Shown here: positions 9,171-17,641 of the stretch, in pieces | Layout: each line of letters begins with the position of its first letter | Position numbering within the stretch: position 1 is the stretch's first letter | Translations under genes and position numbers: made by a program | Notes under the pieces: generated by a model | The model's input: only the letters and a program-made list of their open reading frames with translations | Told to the model about the DNA's origin: nothing | The model's database searches: none | From: Sporocytophaga myxococcoides DSM 11118 | Lineage (GTDB): Bacteria > Bacteroidota > Bacteroidia > Cytophagales > Cytophagaceae | Direction of reading: 5' to 3' | DNA length: 64,000 bases | Assembly (NCBI RefSeq): GCF_000426725.1 | Contig: NZ_AUFX01000012.1 | Location: forward strand, 124,001 to 188,000

Positions 9171-10565
9171 TTATTTAAGGCTTCCTATCATGTCTTTTGC
9201 GTTAACCCAACTAGTAAATTGCTCGTCAGTCAATAGTTGTAGCTCTATAGCTGCCTCTCTTAAAGTTTTGTTTTCTTTATGAGCTTTTTTGGCAATTTTA
9301 GCTGCGTTTTCATAGCCGATATGTGTATTAAGAGCGGTTACCAGCATCAACGAATTTTCAAGATTTTTATTGATGAATGGTAAGTTTGGCTCAATACCGA
9401 CTGCGCAATTTTTATTGAAACTATCGGCAGCATCTCCGATTAGTTTTGCAGACATTAGCAAATTGAAGATTATTACGGGCTTGAAAACATTTAGTTCGAA
9501 ATGTCCTTGCATTCCACCGACAGAAATTGCAGCGTCATTTCCTATAACTTGTGCGCAAACCATTGTAAGTGCTTCAGACTGAGTAGGATTAACCTTTCCT
9601 GGCATAATTGATGAACCTGGCTCATTTTCAGGAATTATTAGTTCTCCAATCCCGCATCTTGGTCCGGAAGCAAGCAATCTGATATCATTTCCGATTTTCA
9701 TTAAGCTTACTGCAAGTTTTTTCAGCGCCCCTGAAGTTCCCACTGCTGCGTCGTGAGCTGCTAATGCTTCAAATTTGTTTGGAGCAGTTTTAAAAGGATG
9801 CCCTGCCAGTTGTGAAATTTTCTTTGCTACAAGTTCAGAATATCCTTTTGGCGTATTTAGCCCGGTTCCAACTGCTGTTCCTCCAAGTGCAAGCTCGGAA
9901 AGGTGATCCAGGGTAGATTGCAGGGTTTTAATACCATGATCCAACTGAGCTACATAACCTGAAAATTCATTTCCAAGTGTAAGGGGAGTAGCATCCATCA
10001 AGTGCGTACGACCGATTTTTACAACATCTGCAAAAGACTTTGCTTTGGCATCAAGCGTATCTCTAAGAGACTTTACCTTAGGAATTGTTTCTTCAACGAT
10101 CAGTTTGTATGCTGCAATTGACATTGCAGTCGGGAAGGTATCGTTAGATGACTGAGATTTATTTACATCATCGTTCGGATGAATTTTTTTCTTTTCGTCT
10201 TCAAGTTTACCACCAAGAAGAACGTGAGCTCTGTTTCCGATTACTTCGTTCACATTCATGTTAGACTGGGTTCCTGAACCTGTCTGCCATACCACTAAAG
10301 GAAACTGATCGTCAAGTTTACCATCCAGAATTTCTTCACATACTTTGCTGATTATCTCAGCTTTGTCAGCAGAAAGGACGCCAAGCTCAAGATTGGTTTG
10401 TGCGGCAGCTTTCTTCAAAATAGCAAATGCTCTGATCACTTCAGTAGGCATAAGGTGCCCGCCGATGGTGAAGTTTTCTTTTGATCTTTGTGTTTGTGCT
10501 CCCCAATATTTGTCTGCCGGAACTTGTACCGGCCCCATGGTGTCTTTTTCAATCCTGAAGCTCAT
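9171..10565 (-). CDS. fumC: Fumarate hydratase class II (fumarase C)
   Basis: A 464-residue tricarboxylic acid cycle enzyme that hydrates fumarate to malate. The fumarase/aspartase signature [11 protein letters not shown] is present in the C-terminal half, and upstream are [14 protein letters not shown] and [14 protein letters not shown], the substrate-binding signatures of class II fumarases. Length is as expected (about 460-467). It stands alone on the minus strand; a possible -7 element (TATTTTTG on the minus strand, 10612-10619) lies upstream, without a clear -33 box. Confidence 0.96.
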   Translation of the reverse strand: MSFRIEKDTMGPVQVPADKYWGAQTQRSKENFTIGGHLMPTEVIRAFAILKKAAAQTNLELGVLSADKAEIISKVCEEILDGKLDDQFPLVVWQTGSGTQSNMNVNEVIGNRAHVLLGGKLEDEKKKIHPNDDVNKSQSSNDTFPTAMSIAAYKLIVEETIPKVKSLRDTLDAKAKSFADVVKIGRTHLMDATPLTLGNEFSGYVAQLDHGIKTLQSTLDHLSELALGGTAVGTGLNTPKGYSELVAKKISQLAGHPFKTAPNKFEALAAHDAAVGTSGALKKLAVSLMKIGNDIRLLASGPRCGIGELIIPENEPGSSIMPGKVNPTQSEALTMVCAQVIGNDAAISVGGMQGHFELNVFKPVIIFNLLMSAKLIGDAADSFNKNCAVGIEPNLPFINKNLENSLMLVTALNTHIGYENAAKIAKKAHKENKTLREAAIELQLLTDEQFTSWVNAKDMIGSLK

Positions 10566-10713
10566 AGAATATTTTAGTTTTTTATTAGTTACTGTATAGT
10601 GAACAATATTACAAAAATATCAAAAGACCTCTAGCGCGATATAGCAATATTTAATGTCGGATTTGGAATTTTTCCAAATTTTTCCACAATATGGTCCTGT
10701 GATGAATAAGTGG

Positions 10714-10721
10714 TATCTTTG
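10714..10721 (+). promoter_or_regulatory. Probable -7 element of radA promoter
   Basis: TATCTTTG fits the Bacteroidota -7 consensus TAnnTTTG. It lies 12 bases before the ATG at 10734, which implies a very short leader and argues against the GTG at 10710 as start. No TTTG is found at the expected upstream distance. Confidence 0.5.
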
Positions 10722-10733
10722 AATAATAATATT

Positions 10734-12101
10734 ATGGCCAAAGTAAAATCCTCGTTTTTTTGTCAGAGCTGTGGTGCGCAGTCTGCTAAATGGGTGGGTA
10801 AATGTCCTTCCTGCGGAGAATGGAATACCTATGTGGAAGAGCTTATTCAGAAAGAGGAAAAGCAGTCCTGGAAGTCCTCTTCTTCTACAAAAGTTGCTAA
10901 TAAACCCAAGCCCATCAATGAAGTTGCTTACGATCAGGAAGAGCGCATCTATACCAATGATGGCGAACTAAACAGAGTATTGGGAGGAGGTATTGTCCCA
11001 GGCTCTTTGGTTTTGATCGGTGGTGAACCAGGTATAGGAAAATCCACCCTCATGCTTCAAATAGCGTTAAGTCTTGTTGAGCATAAGGTATTGTATGTTT
11101 CGGGTGAGGAAAGCGAGCAGCAGACTAAAATGCGTGCCGAGAGATTGGGCATAAAATCCAATAACTGTTATGTACTTACAGAAACATCTACTCAGAACAT
11201 CTTTAAACAGATTGAGATTCTGGAACCAGATGTTTTGGTAGTTGATTCAATTCAGACTCTACACTCTTCTTTTATTGATTCAAGTGCAGGAAGCATTTCT
11301 CAAGTTAGAGAATGTACTGCTGAGTTGCTGAAATTTGCCAAAGAATCCGGTACTCCTGTTTTCCTCATAGGTCATATTACGAAAGAAGGAACAATAGCCG
11401 GACCTAAGATTCTGGAACATATGGTTGATACTGTTCTTCAGTTTGAAGGTGATCGCCATATGGCTTACAGGATCATGCGTACAACCAAAAACCGTTTCGG
11501 ATCTACTTCTGAGTTGGGTATATATGAAATGTCTGGTGCCGGGCTAAAGGAGGTCTCTAATCCTTCACAGATCTTGTTATCTCAGAGAGATGAGGTTTTG
11601 AGCGGTATAACTATTGGAGCAACCTTAGAAGGTAATCGTCCTTTGCTTATAGAGGTACAATCTCTTGTAAGCCCAGCAACCTACGGAACGCCGCAACGGA
11701 GCTCTACCGGGTTTGATGCGAAAAGACTAAACATGTTACTGGCTGTGCTGGAGAAAAGAGGAGGGTTGAGACTCGGCGCTCAGGATGTGTTTCTGAACAT
11801 TGCAGGTGGGCTTAAGATTGAAGACCCTGCAATAGATTTATCAGTTTGTGCATCTATCATTTCATCCTTCAAAGATCTTGCAATTCCACAGACAGTTTGC
11901 TTTGCCGGTGAAGTCGGTCTGGGTGGTGAAATAAGAGCAGTTAACAGAATAGAACAAAGAATTTCAGAAGCGGAGAAGCTTGGGTTTAAAGATATTTTTA
12001 TTTCAAAATATAATAAGAAAGGTCTGGATACTGCTAAATTCAAAGTTAATATTCATGCTGCTGCCAGACTCGATGAGGTGTTTGATTCTTTAATGAATTA
12101 G
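10734..12101 (+). CDS. radA: DNA repair protein RadA
   Basis: A 455-residue RecA-like protein that promotes branch migration of recombination intermediates. It has the N-terminal C4 zinc finger (Cys 10, 13, 24, 27), Walker A GEPGIGKST (97-105), the RadA-specific KNRFG motif (252-256) and a C-terminal Lon-protease-like domain. The ATG at 10734 is chosen because the zinc finger begins right after it and the -7 promoter element lies at 10714-10721; a GTG eight codons upstream is in frame but falls before the promoter element. Confidence 0.95.
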   Translation: MAKVKSSFFCQSCGAQSAKWVGKCPSCGEWNTYVEELIQKEEKQSWKSSSSTKVANKPKPINEVAYDQEERIYTNDGELNRVLGGGIVPGSLVLIGGEPGIGKSTLMLQIALSLVEHKVLYVSGEESEQQTKMRAERLGIKSNNCYVLTETSTQNIFKQIEILEPDVLVVDSIQTLHSSFIDSSAGSISQVRECTAELLKFAKESGTPVFLIGHITKEGTIAGPKILEHMVDTVLQFEGDRHMAYRIMRTTKNRFGSTSELGIYEMSGAGLKEVSNPSQILLSQRDEVLSGITIGATLEGNRPLLIEVQSLVSPATYGTPQRSSTGFDAKRLNMLLAVLEKRGGLRLGAQDVFLNIAGGLKIEDPAIDLSVCASIISSFKDLAIPQTVCFAGEVGLGGEIRAVNRIEQRISEAEKLGFKDIFISKYNKKGLDTAKFKVNIHAAARLDEVFDSLMN

Positions 12102-12132
12102 CAAGTTTGATGAAGTTAAACTTTTCTTTTTT

Positions 12133-13197
12133 TCAAAGAATTGTAGACAGAGAAGTTTGAGGATAGGTTGTATTGAAGTCCTTTTGCAATTGATTAAAAT
12201 ACTCATGCATTAGTTTTATATAAGTTTGCATTTGTAATTCTATCTGTACTTTGTTTTCGCTATCTTTTTCTCTTATCCATTGTACTGCCATAACTTTAGC
12301 CCTGACTCCGGCCTTATAATACTTGTAGAATAAAAATAGCAAATATTCCTCAGGGCTTCTTATTGCCGGATTGAATATATTATAATATTCAAGAATCAAT
12401 TTTCCAAAATCCTTCCTTCCATAACTGTCGAGGTCCATGGAAAGAAAGGCAAGCTCTTCCATTACATCTATTTGCCTCAACGAATCGCTAAATTCAATAC
12501 AATCGAACAGTATAGGTTTATTAAGGAGAAAGATGTTTCCTGTATGAAGATCGCCATGACAGTCTCTGACATATCCTTGCTGCATTCTGAATTCGAGAAA
12601 TTTTTTAAAGTGCTGAATAAACTGCAGGCAATAGCTGGTACTTGTATCAATAAAGTCCTTATTGGCCGGATCAATTTTATTAAATATTGCTGAATAGTTG
12701 AGGAGGTCTTTGGTTTTATCTTTAATCAGGTCACTTTGATTATTTATGATTAAAGGGTTTGATGAAAAATGAAATTCCGCAATAGCTTCAGCGATATTGC
12801 GAATATCATTTTCTGCTACCTCTTCTTTTAAAAGAAGATTGTTTAATTCCTTTCCTTCAGGAAGTCTCCTCATTTCAACTGCATAATCAATGATTTCTCC
12901 ATTTTCTGCTCCTATCTGAAGACGCGCATTGACTATTCTTATTGGATGAACAGATATGTATATATCTGATGAGAATCTTTGATTTAGTAGTAGCTCCTTT
13001 TCACAAAAATATTTTCGGCTTTCTAAAGATGTAAAATTAAGAAATGAAGTTTCAACCGGCCTCTTGATTTTAAAGGCTCTATTTTCTGAGAATAGGACCC
13101 AGGAAATAGAGGTTTCGGTAACAGAAATTGGGCTTGAATGATCAGGTAAAATTATTTTATCCAATTGTTCTTTTTCCATGAAAATTTCAATGTGCAT
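12133..13197 (-). CDS. Phosphotransferase-fold kinase-like protein (COG2187 type)
   Basis: A 354-residue protein with an aminoglycoside-phosphotransferase-like catalytic core. The HGDLHTGN catalytic loop is at residues 214-221 and the metal-binding FDCIEF at 231-236, with a SFLNFTSLESRKYFCEKE segment near the N-terminus that fits the COG2187 group. In many bacteria this domain is fused to a P-loop kinase domain; here that kinase is the separate gene just upstream. The two frames overlap by 11 bases if this start is used, or are 8 bases apart if translation begins at Met7 (base 13179). The substrate is unknown. Confidence 0.75.
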   Translation of the reverse strand: MHIEIFMEKEQLDKIILPDHSSPISVTETSISWVLFSENRAFKIKRPVETSFLNFTSLESRKYFCEKELLLNQRFSSDIYISVHPIRIVNARLQIGAENGEIIDYAVEMRRLPEGKELNNLLLKEEVAENDIRNIAEAIAEFHFSSNPLIINNQSDLIKDKTKDLLNYSAIFNKIDPANKDFIDTSTSYCLQFIQHFKKFLEFRMQQGYVRDCHGDLHTGNIFLLNKPILFDCIEFSDSLRQIDVMEELAFLSMDLDSYGRKDFGKLILEYYNIFNPAIRSPEEYLLFLFYKYYKAGVRAKVMAVQWIREKDSENKVQIELQMQTYIKLMHEYFNQLQKDFNTTYPQTSLSTIL

Positions 13198-13681
13198 TTA
13201 AGTATGCAACTGCTTTGGTAAGCATTAGGTTAATATCATCATGTGAAGAGTCAAGCTTCAGGAATTCTGTCTGAGGTAATTCAAACTGCTCTTTCATTTT
13301 CTGATATACTGAATAATCAGCATCGCTGAACGGTCTTTTCTGAGAGACCCGAAGTTTTATATCCTCTTCATTGGCACTTATAATAATAGTCTTACAAGTG
13401 ATTTTATGAGGTATACATTCCTTGCAAAATGATTTTCTTAAATCATCTTTAATAAAAGTAGCATCCAGAATAACATCCTTTTTTCCAAATAGGATCTTAT
13501 TCATCCGTAATCTCATTTCTGAATAAACAGCTTCCTTTTCCTCTTCTGAGTAATCAGGATTCTGAAACAGTTCCTTTCTTATAATATCACTTGAGAGATA
13601 TCTTGCATCAATAAGCTTAGCTAATTTTTCCGCAAAGAAAGATTTACCGGAACCTGGAAGGCCTGCAATGATTATGACCAT
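13187..13681 (-). CDS. P-loop kinase-like ATPase (COG0645 type)
   Basis: A 164-residue protein with Walker A GLPGSGKS at residues 7-14 and the YLSSDIIRKE segment typical of the small AAA_33/zeta-like kinases. The DVILDATFIK strand is the Walker B region. It precedes and slightly overlaps the phosphotransferase-fold gene, so the two probably act on the same substrate; the fused version of the pair in other bacteria supports this. The phosphorylated molecule is not known. Confidence 0.75.
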   Translation of the reverse strand: MVIIIAGLPGSGKSFFAEKLAKLIDARYLSSDIIRKELFQNPDYSEEEKEAVYSEMRLRMNKILFGKKDVILDATFIKDDLRKSFCKECIPHKITCKTIIISANEEDIKLRVSQKRPFSDADYSVYQKMKEQFELPQTEFLKLDSSHDDINLMLTKAVAYLNAH

Positions 13682-13737
13682 GAAAATGAAACAGAGAACC
13701 TTTTAAAAGGTTGAGATAAAGCAGTGAGAGAGGATAG

Positions 13738-14142
13738 CTACCTTTTTATAAATCGACCTGTTGTATTAACTATTTTGCCTTTAATACTTAAAAAGTAAAG
13801 ACCAGGATGGATATTGGAAACGGGAATTTCAAACTGACTTGTACCGTTGTTAAAAGTTATATAAACTTCTTTGATTAAGACTCCTAAAGAGTTGTAGATG
13901 AGCACCTGTGCTTCGTCGGAAACACTTGATTTCAATGATAATTGTAATGTACCTTCTACAGGATTCGGTGTTATGCTGAGCTTAAGTTGTTCCTGATCAA
14001 TAAATTGGAAATGAAAGTTTTGAGGAGAAAAAGATGTATCATAAGTATCATTTCCGTCAATATATTCTTCCTGCAGGCAGAAGCCGTTCCTGTGTATCAG
14101 GAGGAAGAAGAAAAAAAATGTGACGTATTTTAGGAACCTCAT
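13738..14142 (-). CDS. Very small type IX secretion substrate (type A sorting domain)
   Basis: A 134-residue exported protein. Residues 1-22 are a signal peptide with a Phe-rich core. Residues about 54-134 form a complete type A C-terminal sorting domain: LSITPNPVEGTLQLSL with the PNP motif (59-61), LIYNSLGVLIKE, then HPGLYFLSIKGK and a basic FIKR end. This signal sends proteins through the type IX secretion system to the surface, where it is normally cut off. Only about 30 residues lie between the two signals, so the released part would be a short acidic peptide. Neighbours are arginine deiminase and the split kinase genes. Confidence 0.8.
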   Translation of the reverse strand: MRFLKYVTFFFFFLLIHRNGFCLQEEYIDGNDTYDTSFSPQNFHFQFIDQEQLKLSITPNPVEGTLQLSLKSSVSDEAQVLIYNSLGVLIKEVYITFNNGTSQFEIPVSNIHPGLYFLSIKGKIVNTTGRFIKR

Positions 14143-14252
14143 TCGGCAAATTTAAGCTTTAGAAACGATTATTGAATCGTTTGTTCGCAAATTTTGTAAA
14201 TAGGTCTTAATTATTAAAATTATCAGCCAATAAATAATCAATATGAAAATTG

Positions 14253-15554
14253 TCACCCCCTGCAAAGTGGCATTGTCATGCAATGCGGACCACCTCTCGC
14301 TCTTGACAATTCAGCTGATGGTAGATTGATGATTGTATTTTGAATATCTTCCTGGCAAATCTTTCCACTTCTAAGTTCCTGAAGCAATTCCGATGCCTTG
14401 ACAACTTGATACCCGGCTTCCTGCAGTGCTTTGTTTGTTTTCAGATTCCTGTCATAAGTGAATGCAACACCCTCCCGGACAGCAAACAAGTTACAGCCAT
14501 CGGTCCACTGTTCCCTTTCTTCAAAGGGAGACTTACCCTCTCCGCAAAGAATGAACTGCCAGTCTGGATAAATGTCTTTTAATATCGTGCTTAGACTTTT
14601 TGCCACAATTGGTTTTTGGCTATTGGCAGAGTAATGTTGTATTTTCATTTTACCTTCCTGCATAATCAAAGGAGCAAAAACCACACTTTGATTTCTTTTT
14701 GCCATTGTAAAAACAGTATCCAAATGCATGCAAAACCTCAGTGGGGGAAGATTTACAACTGTTATCTCACTGACAATTTTGTGTTCGAAGATTTTCCTGA
14801 TTATTCTCTCAACAGCCATTTCAGAGGTCCTTTCGCTAGTACCTATTAGTAAATGGTTTTCATTTACCATCATTACATCACCTCCTTCTACAGAGAATAC
14901 TCCAAGGTGACCATTGTTATTGTCAACCAGCTCCTCCACGTTGTCTGAGATCCCGAAGAGTTTGTTGCTTTTGTTTACTGCCGAAAACAGTGGATGGTAA
15001 TGAAATACAAAGTACGAAAGTATGGATTCTCTAGAACGTGCTCTTTTGGAAGCTTGTGCTATCAGTAGATGGTTGTTGATGACTGTTCCCAGATCTCTTG
15101 TAAAAATGAGATTAGGAAGAGGCAAGAAAATTGAGATTTCTTTTTTGTTATGGTATACTCCTGATATCAGTGTATTGGCTAATACTTCCGGTTCTGCATT
15201 GATCAGAAACTGTTTTACCCTTTCATCGCAGTGCTCAAGTCTGCAAACTACTGCTACCAGTTCTTTCTTAATATCGTCTTGCTTCAGGATGTCTCTTAAA
15301 AGGTTTGAAAAATCATGTACGTTTTTTTCACCTATAAAATGGCCAAGCAAATTTGTGAAGACCTGATGTTCCTCAACCATTTTAGGAAGGTACACAATGT
15401 CCTCATATAAAAGGTCAACAGCCTTTGATGGTGTTACTTTTTCAATTCCTTCATCCGGCTTGTGGATCAGAACCGATTTTAGTGCTCCGATGTCGGAAGC
15501 GACACGGATGACAGAATTATCTATATCCTTAACTTGGCCCTGGTCAAATCGCAT
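14253..15554 (-). CDS. arcA: Arginine deiminase
   Basis: A 433-residue guanidine-modifying enzyme that converts arginine to citrulline and ammonia. Family motifs seen: FTRDLG (151-156), EGGDV (223-227), MHLDTVFT (276-283) with the catalytic His, and the C-terminal GGPHCMTMPLCR, whose Cys425 would be the nucleophile. It is the second gene of a pair, 30 bases after a DDAH-like gene. No carbamoyltransferase or carbamate kinase is next to it, so the classic three-gene arginine fermentation operon is not present here. Confidence 0.9.
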   Translation of the reverse strand: MRFDQGQVKDIDNSVIRVASDIGALKSVLIHKPDEGIEKVTPSKAVDLLYEDIVYLPKMVEEHQVFTNLLGHFIGEKNVHDFSNLLRDILKQDDIKKELVAVVCRLEHCDERVKQFLINAEPEVLANTLISGVYHNKKEISIFLPLPNLIFTRDLGTVINNHLLIAQASKRARSRESILSYFVFHYHPLFSAVNKSNKLFGISDNVEELVDNNNGHLGVFSVEGGDVMMVNENHLLIGTSERTSEMAVERIIRKIFEHKIVSEITVVNLPPLRFCMHLDTVFTMAKRNQSVVFAPLIMQEGKMKIQHYSANSQKPIVAKSLSTILKDIYPDWQFILCGEGKSPFEEREQWTDGCNLFAVREGVAFTYDRNLKTNKALQEAGYQVVKASELLQELRSGKICQEDIQNTIINLPSAELSRARGGPHCMTMPLCRG

Positions 15555-15583
15555 AAAACATGGTTTTAGATGAGAAGATGAGG

Positions 15584-16510
15584 TTAATAAACCATCATCT
15601 TCATACAGAATACGCTTCCACCGGATTTAATAAATTCCGAAGTGTCCACTTCAATTACTTCAAATCCTTTTTTTACTAAATGGTGAAAAGTGATAATGCC
15701 TCCTTTTTGCATAAGCGCAACTTTCTTGCCTGTTATCTGATCATTGATAATATGAGCATTCAGGGAAAAATTTTGTGCAGCTTCATGCACAGGGATGGCA
15801 ATTACTTCTCGGAACATTTTTTTAATTGTCTTCAAACCTTCTGTTGTAAATGCCTCGGCGCATATTAATACAGTTTCTTCATCAAGAGGTAAAAAACAGG
15901 TATCTAGATGATAGAAGTTTTCATTAATAAGTTCAAGAGCGACTATTGGCACATTCAATAACTGAGCAATTTCGTCATAAGCGTTTTTTTCCGAACGGAA
16001 ACCATAACCACCGTAAAGGAGCATTTTGCCATAATGAGGTATCAGGTCACCCATTCCTTCAAAAAGAGTTGTTTTTACCAGTTTATTTATTTTGTATCCC
16101 TCATCCCGAAAGAATTCTTCAAAATAAGGCACTTCTTTCTGTCTGGAGCAGTGTCTCATTTTGCTGAGAATCACTTCTTTTTTCCCTGATTCATCTCTCC
16201 ATGGAAATGTCTGGTTGGCAGCAAATACCATGTCTTCACAACCAGGAACGCCTGAAATTACATTTACAGAATCAAGTATACCAAGCTCTGCAAGTCGCAC
16301 ATATTCATTGCGGACGCTCTCCCACTGACTTGTTGCTAGTTCCTTGTCCATGTTTCCTAGGCCTTTTTCCATGTGTGGATTTTTGACATCTATGATATCA
16401 AAATATTCCGGACTAGCCATTAGAACTTTTCTTGGCTCAACCCTCGGGGGGATTTCATCAAGAGAAAAGTGTAAATTGTGATCGTAAACTTTTTTTTGAG
16501 TGTAAATCAT
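15584..16510 (-). CDS. DDAH-like guanidino-group hydrolase (amidinotransferase family)
   Basis: A 308-residue member of the amidinotransferase/dimethylarginine dimethylaminohydrolase fold. It has RKVLMASPEYFDI near the N-terminus, CEDMVFAANQ (91-100), EGMGDLIPH (151-159), FYHLDTCFL (199-207, with the catalytic His) and a C-terminal GGSVFCMKM with probable nucleophile Cys302. Substrates of this group include methylarginines and other guanidines; the exact one cannot be read off. It is the first gene of a pair with arginine deiminase. It has an unusually good Shine-Dalgarno sequence for this genome. Confidence 0.75.
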   Translation of the reverse strand: MIYTQKKVYDHNLHFSLDEIPPRVEPRKVLMASPEYFDIIDVKNPHMEKGLGNMDKELATSQWESVRNEYVRLAELGILDSVNVISGVPGCEDMVFAANQTFPWRDESGKKEVILSKMRHCSRQKEVPYFEEFFRDEGYKINKLVKTTLFEGMGDLIPHYGKMLLYGGYGFRSEKNAYDEIAQLLNVPIVALELINENFYHLDTCFLPLDEETVLICAEAFTTEGLKTIKKMFREVIAIPVHEAAQNFSLNAHIINDQITGKKVALMQKGGIITFHHLVKKGFEVIEVDTSEFIKSGGSVFCMKMMVY

Positions 16511-16517
16511 AACTATG

Positions 16518-16527
16518 CTCCTCCTTT
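16518..16527 (-). promoter_or_regulatory. Strong Shine-Dalgarno sequence before the DDAH-like gene
   Basis: On the minus strand AAAGGAGGAG lies 7 bases before the ATG at 16510. Such a full anti-16S match is rare in this window, where most starts have no recognisable Shine-Dalgarno sequence. Confidence 0.75.
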
Positions 16528-16629
16528 GATTTAAAACGTATTTTAAAAGTGTTGAGTTTTAGATCTGTTCGAATTAAATGATGAACAGTTTCCCTAAACA
16601 AAAGTTTTACCTTTACACTAACAACGAAA

Positions 16630-16908
16630 ATGATCAGATCTATTGTGAATCAGGGTTATCGCATAGTACTATTTTTTATTTTGTTTTCCTGCAATGGAAC
16701 CACAAAAGATACATCTGAAAAAGAGGGCCAAAAAGAACCTTTTCAGCTTGGAACTGAAGCCTGTATTGATTCCACAAAAATAAATCCGGAAACAGTTTGC
16801 ATAGAAATATACGATCCCGTTTGTGGATGCAACGGCAAAAATTATCCTAATACCTGTTATGCAGAAAAGGCAGGTGTTACAAAATTTATTAAGGGAGAAT
16901 GCAGATAA
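16630..16908 (+). CDS. Kazal-domain lipoprotein (putative protease inhibitor)
   Basis: A 92-residue lipoprotein. The signal peptide ends at LFSC, with the lipidated Cys at residue 21. Residues about 45-91 are a Kazal-type inhibitor domain with its Cys pattern (CIDS...CIEIYDPVCGCNGKNYPNTC...GEC) and the PVCG and YxNxC signatures. Kazal domains block serine proteases; in bacteria they are thought to guard the envelope or act in predator or host contact, which is inference here. It is divergent from the DDAH-like gene and monocistronic. Confidence 0.85.
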   Translation: MIRSIVNQGYRIVLFFILFSCNGTTKDTSEKEGQKEPFQLGTEACIDSTKINPETVCIEIYDPVCGCNGKNYPNTCYAEKAGVTKFIKGECR

Positions 16909-16942
16909 AAAAATTTGACCCGAAATTTATCAGGCCAAACGT

Positions 16943-17551
16943 CTATTTTTTTTTCGGCTCATTTTGAATGGCTAAAACAATATCTCTTTTCTTAATATAG
17001 ACACTCCAAATTCCTTGAAATTCATTAATTAAGGTGCTTTTTGTTTGGCTTGATGTGGCAATACATTCTTTGGATGCCAATATTGGAGCCATATAAACAA
17101 AGAGCGTATCATTTACCGCCTGAAGGTTGGGCTTCATTTCCAGTTTATTTTCTCTATTGTATTTATAAGCATCTAAAAGTTGAGTTTCTATTTCGGATAA
17201 AAGGATTTTACTTTTAAAATTGGTGTCTATTTTGTTGATTTTGAGGACATCAATCGCTTTTGCCAGAGAATCGAGGTTATTAATTGATGCATAGCTACAA
17301 ACTCGAACAGCTTCTTCGGTTTTTTTAGCCACTATAAGCGCTTCAAATTCCTTTTTTGAAGATTCATTGATCTTCCGGATTGCATTTTCACCGGTTTTAT
17401 TTGCCATGTCAAAGATCTCCGATTCTGTAATCCTCACAATTTTTCTTTTTTGAAGCTCTTCCGAAATTCCTTTGGTATCAACGGAATTCTCGTTGCAGGC
17501 GGAGAGTATTACTATAAATAAAGCCCAAATGGCAAATAAATTGAATTTCAT
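16943..17551 (-). CDS. Lipoprotein, distantly Tll0287-like
   Basis: A 202-residue lipoprotein when started at MKFNLFAIWALF (an upstream in-frame ATG at 17590 adds 13 residues before the signal peptide). The lipobox is ILSAC. The rest is helical. The order EEAVRVCSYASI, then a Lys-rich centre, then YMAPILASKECIA recalls the Tll0287-like (DUF3365) domain, in which the last Cys belongs to a heme-binding CxxCH. Here that site reads CIATS, so heme attachment is unlikely. The match is weak and could be chance. The gene is convergent with the Kazal lipoprotein and divergent from prfA. Confidence 0.65.
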   Translation of the reverse strand: MKFNLFAIWALFIVILSACNENSVDTKGISEELQKRKIVRITESEIFDMANKTGENAIRKINESSKKEFEALIVAKKTEEAVRVCSYASINNLDSLAKAIDVLKINKIDTNFKSKILLSEIETQLLDAYKYNRENKLEMKPNLQAVNDTLFVYMAPILASKECIATSSQTKSTLINEFQGIWSVYIKKRDIVLAIQNEPKKK

Positions 17552-17610
17552 GGGACAAAACCCTTTCTTTTTGTGTTTGAATACAGTCACTTTCTATTCT
17601 TAGATTTTAT

Positions 17611-17618
17611 TATCTTTG
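17611..17618 (+). promoter_or_regulatory. Probable -7 element of prfA promoter
   Basis: TATCTTTG matches TAnnTTTG and lies 23 bases before the prfA ATG, followed by an A-rich leader. The -33 element is not clear. Confidence 0.5.
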
Positions 17619-17641
17619 CAAACGCAAATTTCTAAAAAAAC

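Noticed and set aside
10710-10733. Upstream GTG for radA
   Set aside because: It precedes the -7 promoter element, and the zinc finger starts after the ATG at 10734.
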